A stretch of 53,103 nt of DNA from Flavobacterium sp. A45 (GCF_002001005.1 NZ_MUNX01000089.1:1-53103); one strand, 5' to 3'. Counted from the first letter of the stretch, positions 26,019 to 35,308 are shown. Notes: generated from the sequence alone by a model not told the origin. Program-made: numbers and translations.

Positions 26019-27170
26019 TTACACAATATTTTTCCTTTGCGCCTTCCACCATCTTTCAGGCATCTCTTGATTGCAAGCACCTAGGTACTCCTCATATGAA
26101 CACGGTAATAACGTATTTTTTTTCAATTTATTGCTGGTGTTTGAAATAAATGGTATCTCAATCCACCAACGGTCTGTTTTATCACTTTTATAAAACACCA
26201 AATCCTCTTCTTCAAGTGGAACAATGTATTTTAAATAATTTTCTCTGCTCCCAAAAGGGTATTCATTTGACCTATAATGATAGCCCTCAACAAAATACCA
26301 AAATATTTGCGCAATAATTACCGCTTCCTGCTTTGAATTATTGTGATTAAAAATTCCAAACGAACTCACTTTATCACTTATTCCAGCATATCTAGACAAA
26401 GAACAAATCTCTTTTCCATTGAAACCGTTTGGATTAAAATATGTAAAATTACCAGAATCTGATGATTTTACTGATTTCAAATCTAAACTCACCATATCTG
26501 CATCTCTAAAAACCGGTTCCGAAATTGAAATATTATTAGATACTTCACCTAAACGATAGGCGTCAAAAAACAACTTTTCAATAAGATCTATTTCCTCTTG
26601 AGAATTATAATAAGTCTGGTAGCCAATATTACAAAAATTAAACAAGTTATTCGGTTCGTCTATAATAATTTTAGTTAAAAAAGAATCAGAACTAATAGTC
26701 TCATTATCTTTTCCAAAATCAAACCTACTATCAATAGAAACTAAATTCACCATTTGCTCTAAATCATCATATCCTCTATATAAAGCATAGGTTAAGTCCT
26801 GAGATCCACCAATAACAATAGGTATGATTTTTCTTTTTATAAGCCTTGAAGCTATTTTTTTTAAAGCAAAGAAAGTGTCCTCTTTTGAATTACCAGGAAG
26901 AATATCCCCTAAATCACCAATTGAAACATTCCAATTCCCTGGAAACATTCCATATATTTCTTTTCGAATCGCATCCAAATTGACCTCAACATCACCATTC
27001 TTATCTCCTCTGTTTTCAAGAACACCAATTATTGCAATATTAATTTTATCCAAATCTGGTATTGCTTCATTTGTATGTAAAACTATTTTACTGCCCAAAT
27101 TTTGAGCAGACAAACCTAAAACATAGTTTAGAAATTCTTTACTTAATGGTTCTAAAAAATCAAACTCCAT
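26019..27170 (-). CDS. Arginase/formimidoylglutamase-fold protein, probably not a metallohydrolase
   Basis: The fold and motif order of the ureohydrolase superfamily can be followed: IIPIVIGGSQDLTYALYRG, VNLVSIDSRFDFG, and DADMVSLDLKSVKSSD. The metal-binding residues are changed. GGDH is GGSQ (121-124), DAHxD is DSRFD (147-151), and SxDxDxxDP is SLDLKSVKSSD. Loss of the His ligands and of one Asp makes arginase-type activity unlikely. It lies 268 bp upstream of gldK on the same strand and 70 bp after topA. A similar gene sits beside gldK in other flavobacteria as I recall, so a structural or regulatory role is possible. Confidence 0.75.
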   Translation of the reverse strand: MEFDFLEPLSKEFLNYVLGLSAQNLGSKIVLHTNEAIPDLDKINIAIIGVLENRGDKNGDVEVNLDAIRKEIYGMFPGNWNVSIGDLGDILPGNSKEDTFFALKKIASRLIKRKIIPIVIGGSQDLTYALYRGYDDLEQMVNLVSIDSRFDFGKDNETISSDSFLTKIIIDEPNNLFNFCNIGYQTYYNSQEEIDLIEKLFFDAYRLGEVSNNISISEPVFRDADMVSLDLKSVKSSDSGNFTYFNPNGFNGKEICSLSRYAGISDKVSSFGIFNHNNSKQEAVIIAQIFWYFVEGYHYRSNEYPFGSRENYLKYIVPLEEEDLVFYKSDKTDRWWIEIPFISNTSNKLKKNTLLPCSYEEYLGACNQEMPERWWKAQRKNIV

Positions 27171-27240
27171 TTCTTACTTCTTTTACCTCTTCTCTACTAT
27201 TTTCAGTTAATGAGAAAGAGGACTGATTGAATTTAATTCT

Positions 27241-29760
27241 TTATTTTTTTTTGGCTACTGCTTTTTTGGCTACTGGCTTCTTCGCTGCAGTCGTTTTTTT
27301 GGCTGCAACTTTTTTGACAGGTGTCTTTTTGGCAATCATTTCCTGAACTTCTGCTAATGTCAATTTTGTTGCATCAACGTCTTTGCTCAACTCAATTTTT
27401 ATTTTACCTTTCGTTATTACAGAACGACCCCAGCGAGCTTTCTCTACCAGTATCCCTTCGTCCTCCCAATTATGAAGCACTTTATCAATATTCTTTTGTA
27501 GTTTATCTTCAATCAAAGCCTCTACATCAGATTGAGAAAGATTATCAAAATTATATTTCTTACTTACATTTATAAAGATTCCGTTCCATTTGATAAACGG
27601 ACCAAAACGTCCAGTCCCTTTTTGTACGCCTTCGCCTTTATAAACAGCAATTGGCGCATCGGCAATAGCTTTTTCATCAATTAACTCCTGAGCTCTAACC
27701 ATTGAAACATCCAATGGATCTTCTCCCCTCGGTAAAGAAATAAAAACACTTCCGTGTCTTACATAGGGCCCGTAACGACCATTACTCACCTCAACTTCTT
27801 CTCCCTTATATAAACCTAAATTTTTTGGAAGCAAGAATAAATTCAAGGCTTCTTCTAAAGTAATATTACCAATATTCTGCTCATGTCTAAGACTTGCAAA
27901 CTTTTTATCTTCATCTTCGGCATCTCCAATTTGAGCCATTGGTCCAAATTTACCTAAACGAACCGAAACCGGCTTGCCAGATGCTGGATCAATTCCAAGT
28001 ATTCGTTCCCCGCTTTCTCTATCGGCATTAGCCTCTACATCTTTTACAGTTGGATGAAATTTATCATAGAACTCCTGCATCATAGCAGTCCATTCAATAT
28101 TACCTTCGGCTATTTCATCAAAATCATGCTCTACTTTGGCAGTAAAATTATAATCCAGAATATTGCCAAAATTCTTAACCAAGAAATCAGTAACAATCGT
28201 ACCAATATCTGTAGGAACTAATTTTCCTTTATCTGAACCTGTATTTTCTTTAAGTAATTTTTCCTCAAATTTACCAGACTGTAATGTCAGTTGCGTATAA
28301 TTTCGCTCTAACCCTTCAAGATTCCCTTTTTCAACATAATTTCTATTGATAATCGTAGAAATAGTTGGTGCATAAGTAGAAGGACGTCCAATTCCTAACT
28401 CTTCTAATTTTTTTACCAAAGAAGCCTCTGTGTAACGTGCCGCTGCTCTTGAATATCTTTCGGTTGCAGTAATATAATTATTCTGAAGCTTCTCATTGAC
28501 TTTCATTACAGGCAACATTCCTTCCTGCTCTTCTTCATCGTCATCATGACCTTCAAGATACACTTTTAAAAACCCTTCAAAAAGCAAAACCTCGCCCGAA
28601 GCAGTAAAAACTTCATCATGATTATTTGCTTCAATTTTAACATTAGTACGTTCCAGCTTAGCATCGCTCATTTGAGAAGCCAAAGTTCTTTTCCAAATCA
28701 AATCATACAAACGCGCTTGATCTCTGTCAATATCCACAGTATGGCGAGACATATCAGTAGGACGAATCGCTTCGTGTGCTTCCTGTGCTCCTTTACTTTT
28801 ATTTACGAAAGTACGTGGGAACGAAAACTCTTTACCATAAGACTTGATAATTTCTGCCTGAGCAGCATCCATAGCCTCTTTGGATAAGTTTACACTATCC
28901 GTTCTCATATAGGTTATAAGTCCAGCTTCATACAAACGCTGAGCCAATTGCATCGTGATTCCAACAGGCAGATATAATTTTCTTGCCGCTTCCTGTTGTA
29001 GAGTTGAAGTTGTAAAAGGAGCTGTAGGAGATTTTTTGGTAGGTTTAGTTTCTAAATCTGCTACCTTATATATAGAACCTATATTTTGTTTTAAAAAATC
29101 TTCGGCTTCTTTCTTTGTATTGAAATTTTTCGGAAGTTTTGCTTTGAAAGACTTTCCAGCTTCATTAGTAAATTCTGCTACAACTGAATAAGATGCAACA
29201 GCAGTAAAATTTTGAATTTCACGTTCTCTTTCAACAATCAATCGAACAGAAACCGATTGAACACGTCCAGCAGATAAACCGCCTTTCACTTTTCTCCAAA
29301 GAACCGGCGACAATTCATATCCCACCAAACGATCCAAAACTCTTCGCGCCTGTTGAGCATTAACTAAATTATAATCGATTTCACGAGGCTTATCAATTGC
29401 TTTAAGAATAGCCGATTTTGTAATCTCATGAAAAACAATACGTTTTGTTTTCTCTTTTTTAAGTTTCAATTCTTCCGCCAAATGCCAAGAAATTGCTTCC
29501 CCCTCACGATCCTCATCACTTGCCAACCATACCATGTCGGCATTTTTAGCTAAAGCCTTTAATTTGGATACCAATGCTTTTTTATCCGAGGAAACTTCAT
29601 ATTTGGGTTTGAATCCGTTTTCGACATCAACACCAATTTCTTTAGAAGGTAAATCGGCAATATGCCCGTAACTTGACTCTACCTGATAATCACTTCCTAG
29701 AAATTTCTCGATTGTTTTTGCCTTTGCAGGGGACTCAACTATCACTAAATTCTTTGCCAT
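27241..29760 (-). CDS. topA: DNA topoisomerase I
   Basis: Type IA topoisomerase that relaxes negative supercoils. The TOPRIM part starts LVIVESPAKAKTIEKFLG and has the acidic SDEDREGE (81-88). The active-site Tyr is Tyr284 in GLITYMRTDSVNLS. Instead of zinc ribbons the C-terminus has repeats of the RYGPYVRHG / RFGPFIKWNG type, then a Lys/Ala-rich tail (KKVAAKKTTAAKKPVAKK) that resembles histone H1 tails and probably binds DNA. The frame continues upstream to 29832, but the promoter 20 bp upstream and the family N-terminus MAKNLVIVESP favour the ATG at 29760. Confidence 0.96.
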   Translation of the reverse strand: MAKNLVIVESPAKAKTIEKFLGSDYQVESSYGHIADLPSKEIGVDVENGFKPKYEVSSDKKALVSKLKALAKNADMVWLASDEDREGEAISWHLAEELKLKKEKTKRIVFHEITKSAILKAIDKPREIDYNLVNAQQARRVLDRLVGYELSPVLWRKVKGGLSAGRVQSVSVRLIVEREREIQNFTAVASYSVVAEFTNEAGKSFKAKLPKNFNTKKEAEDFLKQNIGSIYKVADLETKPTKKSPTAPFTTSTLQQEAARKLYLPVGITMQLAQRLYEAGLITYMRTDSVNLSKEAMDAAQAEIIKSYGKEFSFPRTFVNKSKGAQEAHEAIRPTDMSRHTVDIDRDQARLYDLIWKRTLASQMSDAKLERTNVKIEANNHDEVFTASGEVLLFEGFLKVYLEGHDDDEEEQEGMLPVMKVNEKLQNNYITATERYSRAAARYTEASLVKKLEELGIGRPSTYAPTISTIINRNYVEKGNLEGLERNYTQLTLQSGKFEEKLLKENTGSDKGKLVPTDIGTIVTDFLVKNFGNILDYNFTAKVEHDFDEIAEGNIEWTAMMQEFYDKFHPTVKDVEANADRESGERILGIDPASGKPVSVRLGKFGPMAQIGDAEDEDKKFASLRHEQNIGNITLEEALNLFLLPKNLGLYKGEEVEVSNGRYGPYVRHGSVFISLPRGEDPLDVSMVRAQELIDEKAIADAPIAVYKGEGVQKGTGRFGPFIKWNGIFINVSKKYNFDNLSQSDVEALIEDKLQKNIDKVLHNWEDEGILVEKARWGRSVITKGKIKIELSKDVDATKLTLAEVQEMIAKKTPVKKVAAKKTTAAKKPVAKKAVAKKK

Positions 29761-30100
29761 TTTGCTTTTGTTTGAATCGCAAAAGTAATTTTTTTTTTTA
29801 AATATCAACCTTTCATTGATTTTAAAAACCAATTAAATCGGCAAACAAACCATTTCAACTACACAAAGCACAACAATTTTAATTCATTAATAATGATGTG
29901 ATTTCAGTTTTAACCAGAAATAAACATAATGATTAAATACAAGAATCACCTTTATAACAACAAAATACCCAATTCTATTTCACCTACATATAATAGGTAT
30001 AAAAAAAGAAAAACGAATTTAAATTTTCAAAAAGCAAATGCTTTTAAATAATTAATTAAATTTACTACAAGAGACCAAATCAAACCTACAAAACCAGCCA
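29761..30100. other. Intergenic region between divergent topA and glpD
   Basis: The 340 bp contain the topA promoter near the left edge (29780-29808). A short inverted repeat ACCTA-N7-TAGGT lies at 29982-29998, about 100 bp before glpD. No clear glpD promoter was found: the closest is TAAATTTA just before the start. The rest is A+T-rich with nothing recognisable. Confidence 0.6.
29780..29808 (-). promoter_or_regulatory. topA promoter
   Basis: On the minus strand TTG (29808-29806) is followed after 18 nt by TACTTTTG (29787-29780). This is a near-consensus Bacteroidota promoter. The transcript would begin about 15 nt before the topA ATG at 29760. Confidence 0.6.
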
Positions 30101-31684
30101 ATGAACCGAATTGAACAGCTAGAAAAACTCAAGCAAGTGCAGAATTGGGACATCATCATTATTGGTGGTGGTGCCAACGGACTTGGTGTGGCAGTAGACT
30201 CAGCGAGCAGAGGTTTTAAAACCATACTGTTGGAGGCAGTTGATTTTGCAAAAGGAACCTCAAGCCGAAGTACTAAATTAGTTCACGGCGGTGTCCGCTA
30301 TTTGGAGCAAGGCAATCTTTCTTTGGTTATAGAAGCACTGAAAGAAAGAGGTCTAATGCAAAAGAACGCTGAGCATCTAGTAAAAAACGAATCATTCATA
30401 ATACCAAATTATAATTGGTGGGGAGGTTATTTTTACACCTTTGGATTAAAATTCTATGACTTATTAGCTGGAAGACTAAGTCTAGGAAATTCAAAATATC
30501 TATCCAAAGAAAAGACTTTAAAGTTAATTCCTTCCATTAAACCAAGCGGACTTCAGAGTGGTGTACTCTATCATGACGGACAGTTTGACGACTCCAGATT
30601 GGCAATTAATTTAGCTCAAACCGCAGTTGATAATGGAGCTTGCTTACTAAATCATTTTAAAATAACCCAATTAATCAAAAACGATAAAAACCAAATTACA
30701 GGAGTTGTTGCAGCTAATCAGGAAACAAAAGAAGAACACATCATAAAAGGCAAAGCAGTAATTAATGCAACTGGAGTATTTACCAATGCCATTATGAAAA
30801 TGAATGATACGGTTTATAAAAAATATATCGTTCCCAGTCAAGGCATCCATTTGGTATTTGACAAATCCTTTTTACCAGGCGGTCATGCACTAATGATTCC
30901 GAAGACAAGTGACGGAAGAGTACTTTTTGCAGTTCCGTGGCATGATAAAATTGTTGTGGGAACTACCGATACTTTAGTCAAAAAATCGGATATTGAACCT
31001 ATTGCTCTTGAGGAAGAAATTGAATTTGTATTGGAAACTGCGCAAAGATATTTATCTAAAAACCCAACAAGAGCCGATGTGCTTTCGGTTTTTGCGGGAT
31101 TAAGGCCTTTGGCAGCACCCGAAAAAAAAGGGCAAACCACCAAAGAACTTTCGAGAAGTCATAAAATAATTGTTTCCGAAACAGGTTTAATCACCATCAC
31201 TGGCGGAAAATGGACAACCTACCGAAAAATTGCCGAAGAAATCGTCAACAAAGCCATTACAGTACACCAACTACCAAATAACAAATGTGCAACCGAGCAT
31301 TTGGCTATTCACGGAAATAAGAAAAACAGTGCCGTAGATCTTGAAAACCACCTGTTCATTTATGGAACGGATGCAACTGCTATTCTTCAATTACAGGAAA
31401 GCGAACCCAAACTTAAAGAAAAACTACATCCGAATTACGATTACACTTTGGCCGAAGTCGTTTGGGCTATTCGAGAAGAGATGGCTACTACCGTGGAGGA
31501 TATTTTGGCAAGACGTGTTCGATTATTATTTCTGGATGCACGAGTTGCCATTGCTTGTGCAGAAAAAGTAGCACGTATACTGGCGAAAGAATTAGAACAC
31601 GATGAAGAATGGATTCAAAATCAATTAATTGAATTTAAAGCTGTTGCGAATGGATTTCTGCTGAAAGAGTTTCGGACTAAATAG
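30101..31684 (+). CDS. glpD: Aerobic glycerol-3-phosphate dehydrogenase (FAD)
   Basis: This flavoenzyme oxidises sn-glycerol 3-phosphate to dihydroxyacetone phosphate and passes electrons to quinone at the membrane. The FAD motif IIIIGGGANGLGVAVDSASR (19-38) and the GlpD signature GTSSRSTKLVHGGVRYLEQ are exact family matches. LRPLAAP, TGGKWTTYRKIAEE and the C-terminal DAxxR-like domain (LDARVAIACAEKVARI) are present. Length (527) is normal. No glpK or glpF is nearby. It is divergent from topA and convergent with the DUF5009 gene. Confidence 0.95.
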   Translation: MNRIEQLEKLKQVQNWDIIIIGGGANGLGVAVDSASRGFKTILLEAVDFAKGTSSRSTKLVHGGVRYLEQGNLSLVIEALKERGLMQKNAEHLVKNESFIIPNYNWWGGYFYTFGLKFYDLLAGRLSLGNSKYLSKEKTLKLIPSIKPSGLQSGVLYHDGQFDDSRLAINLAQTAVDNGACLLNHFKITQLIKNDKNQITGVVAANQETKEEHIIKGKAVINATGVFTNAIMKMNDTVYKKYIVPSQGIHLVFDKSFLPGGHALMIPKTSDGRVLFAVPWHDKIVVGTTDTLVKKSDIEPIALEEEIEFVLETAQRYLSKNPTRADVLSVFAGLRPLAAPEKKGQTTKELSRSHKIIVSETGLITITGGKWTTYRKIAEEIVNKAITVHQLPNNKCATEHLAIHGNKKNSAVDLENHLFIYGTDATAILQLQESEPKLKEKLHPNYDYTLAEVVWAIREEMATTVEDILARRVRLLFLDARVAIACAEKVARILAKELEHDEEWIQNQLIEFKAVANGFLLKEFRTK

Positions 31685-31757
31685 AAACAAAAGCACAATC
31701 TAAATCATCATTAGTTCGCAGACAGCAACCTCTATCCTAATACAAATTAAAACTCAT

Positions 31758-32948
31758 TTATAAATGCAACTGTATTTTATACTTATTAAAAATTCGCATC
31801 ACAAATAACATAATTGTCGAAAATACTAAAGACCAAATAATCCCAAGCACACCACTACTTAAATAATCGGGAAGAATCTTTATTCCCAAGGCTAAATTGA
31901 AGTAATAAATAATTCCGGGAAGAATATAAATAAGAAGCGGATTTGCAGCTGCGGGCATAAAGAACTCACTCCATTTGGTTGTTTTTTTAATTTCCATCAG
32001 CCAATACAAAAAATAAAACAACAGGGTACAAATCCCCGCTGAATACAATATCCAAGAAGGCGTTCCTCTTATTTTTGAAACTTCATAATAAGGTCGCAAC
32101 AAGTATCCCGTTAAAAAAAACAGTAATGCAAAACCAATCACTTTCCATTTAACTTTTTCGGACAAAGTACCTTCAAAAAACAAAAGTGAAATTACTACTC
32201 CAGCAACAACAAGCGTTGCGTGTGTCATGTGTCCCGCTATAAAACTTAACCAGCCTATTTCTTGAACAAATGCACCCTCGGTTAAATTTAAAACATTGGC
32301 AATAAGACAAACAAAAAGAAACACAATCATTGCCAGCAATCTACCGTTGACCAGCCAATAATAAACCACAGTAATAAGATAAGCCCATCCTATAAGTCCG
32401 AGGATTCCCCACCATTTTGGCGTAATACCGATTGCTCCAGTATCTTGTACATATAAAAAATACAACGCAACCAAAACCAGCATTCCTGCGTATTGGAGTA
32501 GATTTTTAGTCAGTTTTGGAAATGTTTTTGGGTATTTATTCCAAATTGGGATTGGCATCGAATAGGCCAAAAGTCCCCAAAATGCAGGAGCTATAAACAT
32601 TTTAGATTCGTCATAACCGTACTCGGCATTGACCATATAAACACCAATAATGATTAATGCCAAAGCTCTTTTTAAAGTATGAGTCCAAATAATTTTGGGA
32701 CTGTCCCCTTTTAGTAATCTCGCATTAAACGCAAACGGAATAGACATTCCTACAATAAATAAAAAAGAAGGAAAAACCAAATCGACAAAAGTCATTGCAT
32801 CGGCATCTGCGGGCATGTGTTTCATCCATTGCGGTACATTGGCGATGCTAGCCAGTTCATTGACAAAAATCATGATAAAAATGGTAATTCCGCGAAAAGC
32901 ATCTATAGAAATAATTCTTTGATTGTATAGGTTCTCTTTGATTTTCAT
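31758..32948 (-). CDS. DUF5009 / HGSNAT-like membrane acyltransferase
   Basis: The 396-residue protein has about ten membrane segments. The N-terminal RIISIDAFRGITIFIMIFVN with FPSFLFIVGMSIPFAF resembles the heparan-alpha-glucosaminide N-acetyltransferase (HGSNAT/YeiB) group and DUF5009. Such proteins move acetyl groups from cytoplasmic acetyl-CoA to sugars on the other side of the membrane. The acceptor is unknown here. It stands alone between glpD and a repeat-rich gap, with no carbohydrate locus adjacent. Confidence 0.8.
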   Translation of the reverse strand: MKIKENLYNQRIISIDAFRGITIFIMIFVNELASIANVPQWMKHMPADADAMTFVDLVFPSFLFIVGMSIPFAFNARLLKGDSPKIIWTHTLKRALALIIIGVYMVNAEYGYDESKMFIAPAFWGLLAYSMPIPIWNKYPKTFPKLTKNLLQYAGMLVLVALYFLYVQDTGAIGITPKWWGILGLIGWAYLITVVYYWLVNGRLLAMIVFLFVCLIANVLNLTEGAFVQEIGWLSFIAGHMTHATLVVAGVVISLLFFEGTLSEKVKWKVIGFALLFFLTGYLLRPYYEVSKIRGTPSWILYSAGICTLLFYFLYWLMEIKKTTKWSEFFMPAAANPLLIYILPGIIYYFNLALGIKILPDYLSSGVLGIIWSLVFSTIMLFVMRIFNKYKIQLHL

Positions 32949-33092
32949 AGTTCAGTACTATATGCAGGTTTAAAAAATATCTATTCTTACGTTTTTTGGA
33001 GATTTGGAATTCTGGTGACTTATAATAGTAACAAATATAAAATATTCACTGAGAAAACAATTCCATAATATACAATTCTGAAAACGAATACC

Positions 33093-33236
33093 CTAGCCCC
33101 GAGTGAAGTGAAAAGCCCGGAGTCTCGTTGACTTAAATTTTTTGTGTTTGCAAAGCGACTGAAAGAAGCTCTTGCAGACACTTAAAAATTTTGTCAACGA
33201 GACGAGGACTTGTAACGAAAAGCGGGAAATAGCTCC
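33093..33236 (+). ncRNA. Dispersed structured repeat, copy 2 (Flavo-1-like, with insertion)
   Basis: The copy begins TAGCCCCGAGTGAAGTGAAA and ends TAACGAAAAGCGGGAAATAG, matching the two conserved blocks of copies 1 and 3. Between the blocks, GTCTCGTTGAC (33122-33132) pairs perfectly with GTCAACGAGAC (33193-33203). Inside that are AAATTTTTT / AAAAATTTT arms and a TTGCA-rich inner loop, so the whole can fold as one extended hairpin of about 80 nt. Confidence 0.5.
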
Positions 33237-33305
33237 TTAATAAAAAAACACCTCCTAATCTGATTTTAGATGACTTAAAAAGTTGTTAATTCTTCGGCTG
33301 ACATC

Positions 33306-33337
33306 TTGTCATAATGCATGTATTTGCCTTATCTTTG
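33306..33337 (+). promoter_or_regulatory. miaB promoter
   Basis: TTG (33306-33308), 21 nt, then TATCTTTG (33330-33337) form a textbook Bacteroidota -33/-7 pair. Transcription would begin near 33343, about 12 nt before the miaB ATG. Confidence 0.7.
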
Positions 33338-33354
33338 CGCTTTGAAAATACCCA

Positions 33355-34800
33355 ATGGAAAAGATAATTGAAGAAAGCAAACAAGGGAACAGCCTTGTTC
33401 TAGAACATAAACCAGAGAATACCAAAAAGCTTTTTATAGAGAGTTACGGCTGTGCGATGAATTTTTCAGACAGCGAGATTGTAGCATCTATATTGTCTGA
33501 TGGCGGTTATAATACCACTTCAGTTCTGGAAGAGGCAGATTTGGTTCTTGTAAATACCTGTTCCATTCGGGACAAAGCGGAACAAACGATACGCAAACGT
33601 TTAGAAAAATATAATGCAGTGAAACGTACCAATCCGAAGATGAAAGTTGGAGTTTTGGGATGTATGGCTGAGCGTTTGAAAGAAAAATTTCTTGACGAAG
33701 AGAAAATTGTGGACCTTGTTGTAGGACCTGATGCTTACAAAGATTTACCCAATTTATTGAGCGAAGTTGAGGAAGGGCGCGATGCGATTAACGTGATTTT
33801 GTCCAAAGAGGAAACCTATGGCGATATTTCACCGGTTCGATTAATGAGCAACGGAATTACGGCTTTGGTTTCTATCACAAGAGGCTGCGACAATATGTGT
33901 ACGTTTTGCGTAGTGCCTTTCACCCGCGGGCGAGAGCGCAGCCGTGAACCGCAAAGTATTATGAACGAAATTCAGGATTTGTGGAGCAAAGGTTTTAAGG
34001 AAATCACGCTTTTGGGTCAGAACGTAGATAGTTATTTATGGTATGGCGGCGGTTTAAAAAAGGATTTTGCCGATGCTAGCGAAATGCAAAAAGCGACAGC
34101 GGTTGATTTTGACCAATTACTGGAAATGGTAGCGGTTGGTTTCCCAAAAATGCGTATTCGTTTTTCGACTTCGAATCCACAAGATATGCACGAAAGCATT
34201 TTGCACGTTATTGCCAAATATCCTAACATTTGTAAGCACATTCACTTACCGGTGCAATCGGGAAGTAACCGCATTTTGAAAGAAATGAATCGTTTGCACA
34301 CGCGAGAAGAATACATGACTTTGATTGATAAAATTCGTTCTATTATTCCTGACGGAGCCATTTCGCAAGATATGATTTCGGGATTTCCTACAGAAACGGA
34401 AGAAGATCATCAAGACACTTTGAGTTTGATGGAATATGTGAAATATAATTTTGGTTATATGTACAGCTATTCAGAACGTCCGGGAACTTTGGCGGGAAGG
34501 AAAATGGAAGATGATGTTTCAGAAACCACTAAAGCGAGAAGATTACAAGAGATTGTGGATTTGCAACAAAAACACGCTTGGTTACGCTCTGAGGAATTCA
34601 TTGGAAAAACAGTTGAAGTATTAGTAGAGAAAGTATCAAAAAAATCGACTGAAGAGTTTTCTGGAAGAAATTCACAAAGTATAACTGTGGTTTTCCCAAA
34701 GGAGAATTATAAGATCGGAGATTTTGTAAATGTAAAAATTAATTCTTGTACCTCTGGAACTCTGAAAGGAGAAGCGGTTGGATATTCAAATATGAACTAA
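33355..34800 (+). CDS. miaB: tRNA-2-methylthio-N6-dimethylallyladenosine synthase
   Basis: MiaB is a radical-SAM enzyme that adds a methylthio group to i6A37 in tRNAs reading U-starting codons. The N-terminal UPF0004 domain supplies Cys33, Cys69 and Cys103 for the auxiliary 4Fe-4S cluster. The radical-SAM motif RGCDNMCTFC has Cys178, Cys182 and Cys185. Downstream are GQNVDSY, HLPVQSGSN and a C-terminal TRAM domain (about 415-480). It has its own strong promoter and starts the plus-strand block that runs to groEL. The stop codon lies 8 bp before an inverted repeat. Confidence 0.96.
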   Translation: MEKIIEESKQGNSLVLEHKPENTKKLFIESYGCAMNFSDSEIVASILSDGGYNTTSVLEEADLVLVNTCSIRDKAEQTIRKRLEKYNAVKRTNPKMKVGVLGCMAERLKEKFLDEEKIVDLVVGPDAYKDLPNLLSEVEEGRDAINVILSKEETYGDISPVRLMSNGITALVSITRGCDNMCTFCVVPFTRGRERSREPQSIMNEIQDLWSKGFKEITLLGQNVDSYLWYGGGLKKDFADASEMQKATAVDFDQLLEMVAVGFPKMRIRFSTSNPQDMHESILHVIAKYPNICKHIHLPVQSGSNRILKEMNRLHTREEYMTLIDKIRSIIPDGAISQDMISGFPTETEEDHQDTLSLMEYVKYNFGYMYSYSERPGTLAGRKMEDDVSETTKARRLQEIVDLQQKHAWLRSEEFIGKTVEVLVEKVSKKSTEEFSGRNSQSITVVFPKENYKIGDFVNVKINSCTSGTLKGEAVGYSNMN

Positions 34801-34808
34801 TTTTTTTT

Positions 34809-35284
34809 ACCACAAATTACACAAATTTTCACAAATTAATTTTTTGAATCAATTATAACATGACTGACTCTAACGACTTTTATTACAAAAAGAATGAAAA
34901 TTATGAAATTGTTGGTCTTTGCATGGAAGTTCATCGCTTATTAGGGCCAGGTTTACTTGAGATAGTCTATAAAGATGCATTAGAAATAGAATTCAAAAAT
35001 CACAATATCCCATACGAAAGAGAGAAAGAGTATGCAGTAGAATACAAAGGGGTTATTTTACCCCATAAATTTTATGCCGATTTTGTAGTTTATTCCGATA
35101 TTATTCTCGAAGTAAAATCAATAAAAGAAATTAGTAATGACCACCTAGCGCAAACATTAAATTATATGAAACTAGCAGATACCCCAGTTGGAATAATCGC
35201 TAACTTTCAAAATAAATCATTAGTTCACAAAAGACTGATAAATACATAAAATACAAATTTGTGAAAATTTGTGTAATTTGTGGT
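34809..35284. mobile_element. Inverted-repeat-bounded cassette carrying a GxxExxY gene
   Basis: A 29-bp sequence at 34809-34837 recurs as an exact reverse complement at 35256-35284. It is made of three CACAAATT units spaced 9 and 10 bp. The 476-bp unit contains only the GxxExxY gene and lies between miaB and a small membrane gene that probably were neighbours. I see no clear target duplication and no transposase, so the mobile nature is inferred from the structure. Confidence 0.45.
34860..35249 (+). CDS. GxxExxY family protein, PD-(D/E)XK nuclease-like
   Basis: The 129-residue protein carries the name-giving motif GLLEIVY (31-37) after HRLLGPG. A nuclease-like core follows with Asp74 (FYADFVV) and EVK (84-86), then a conserved Gln-Leu-type helix (HLAQTLNYMKLADTPVG) and a C-terminal IIANFQNKSLVHKRLIN. 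This fits a minimal PD-(D/E)XK fold. No biological role is established for the family to my knowledge. It is embedded between perfect 29-bp inverted repeats that begin 8 bp after miaB, which suggests it arrived as a cassette. The ATG at 34860 is the obvious start. Confidence 0.88.
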   Translation: MTDSNDFYYKKNENYEIVGLCMEVHRLLGPGLLEIVYKDALEIEFKNHNIPYEREKEYAVEYKGVILPHKFYADFVVYSDIILEVKSIKEISNDHLAQTLNYMKLADTPVGIIANFQNKSLVHKRLINT

Positions 35285-35308
35285 TAATAAAAAACTAAAA
35301 TCATTAAT

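Larger units (their letters stand above)
32949..33354. other. Intergenic region between the DUF5009 gene and miaB
   Basis: The 406 bp hold one copy of the dispersed structured repeat (33093-33236), with a perfect 11-bp long-range stem, and the miaB promoter at the right edge. The first 130 bp are A+T-rich with nothing I can identify. Confidence 0.65.

Noticed and set aside
27241..27330. Frameshift at the topA 3' end suggested by the low-complexity Lys/Ala tail
   Set aside because: The tail is in frame, regular in its AAKK units, and a similar basic tail is common in Bacteroidota topoisomerase I.
34801..35300. Target-site duplication around the GxxExxY cassette
   Set aside because: AACTAA occurs on both sides but at different distances from the repeats and in A/T-rich sequence, so it cannot be counted as a duplication.
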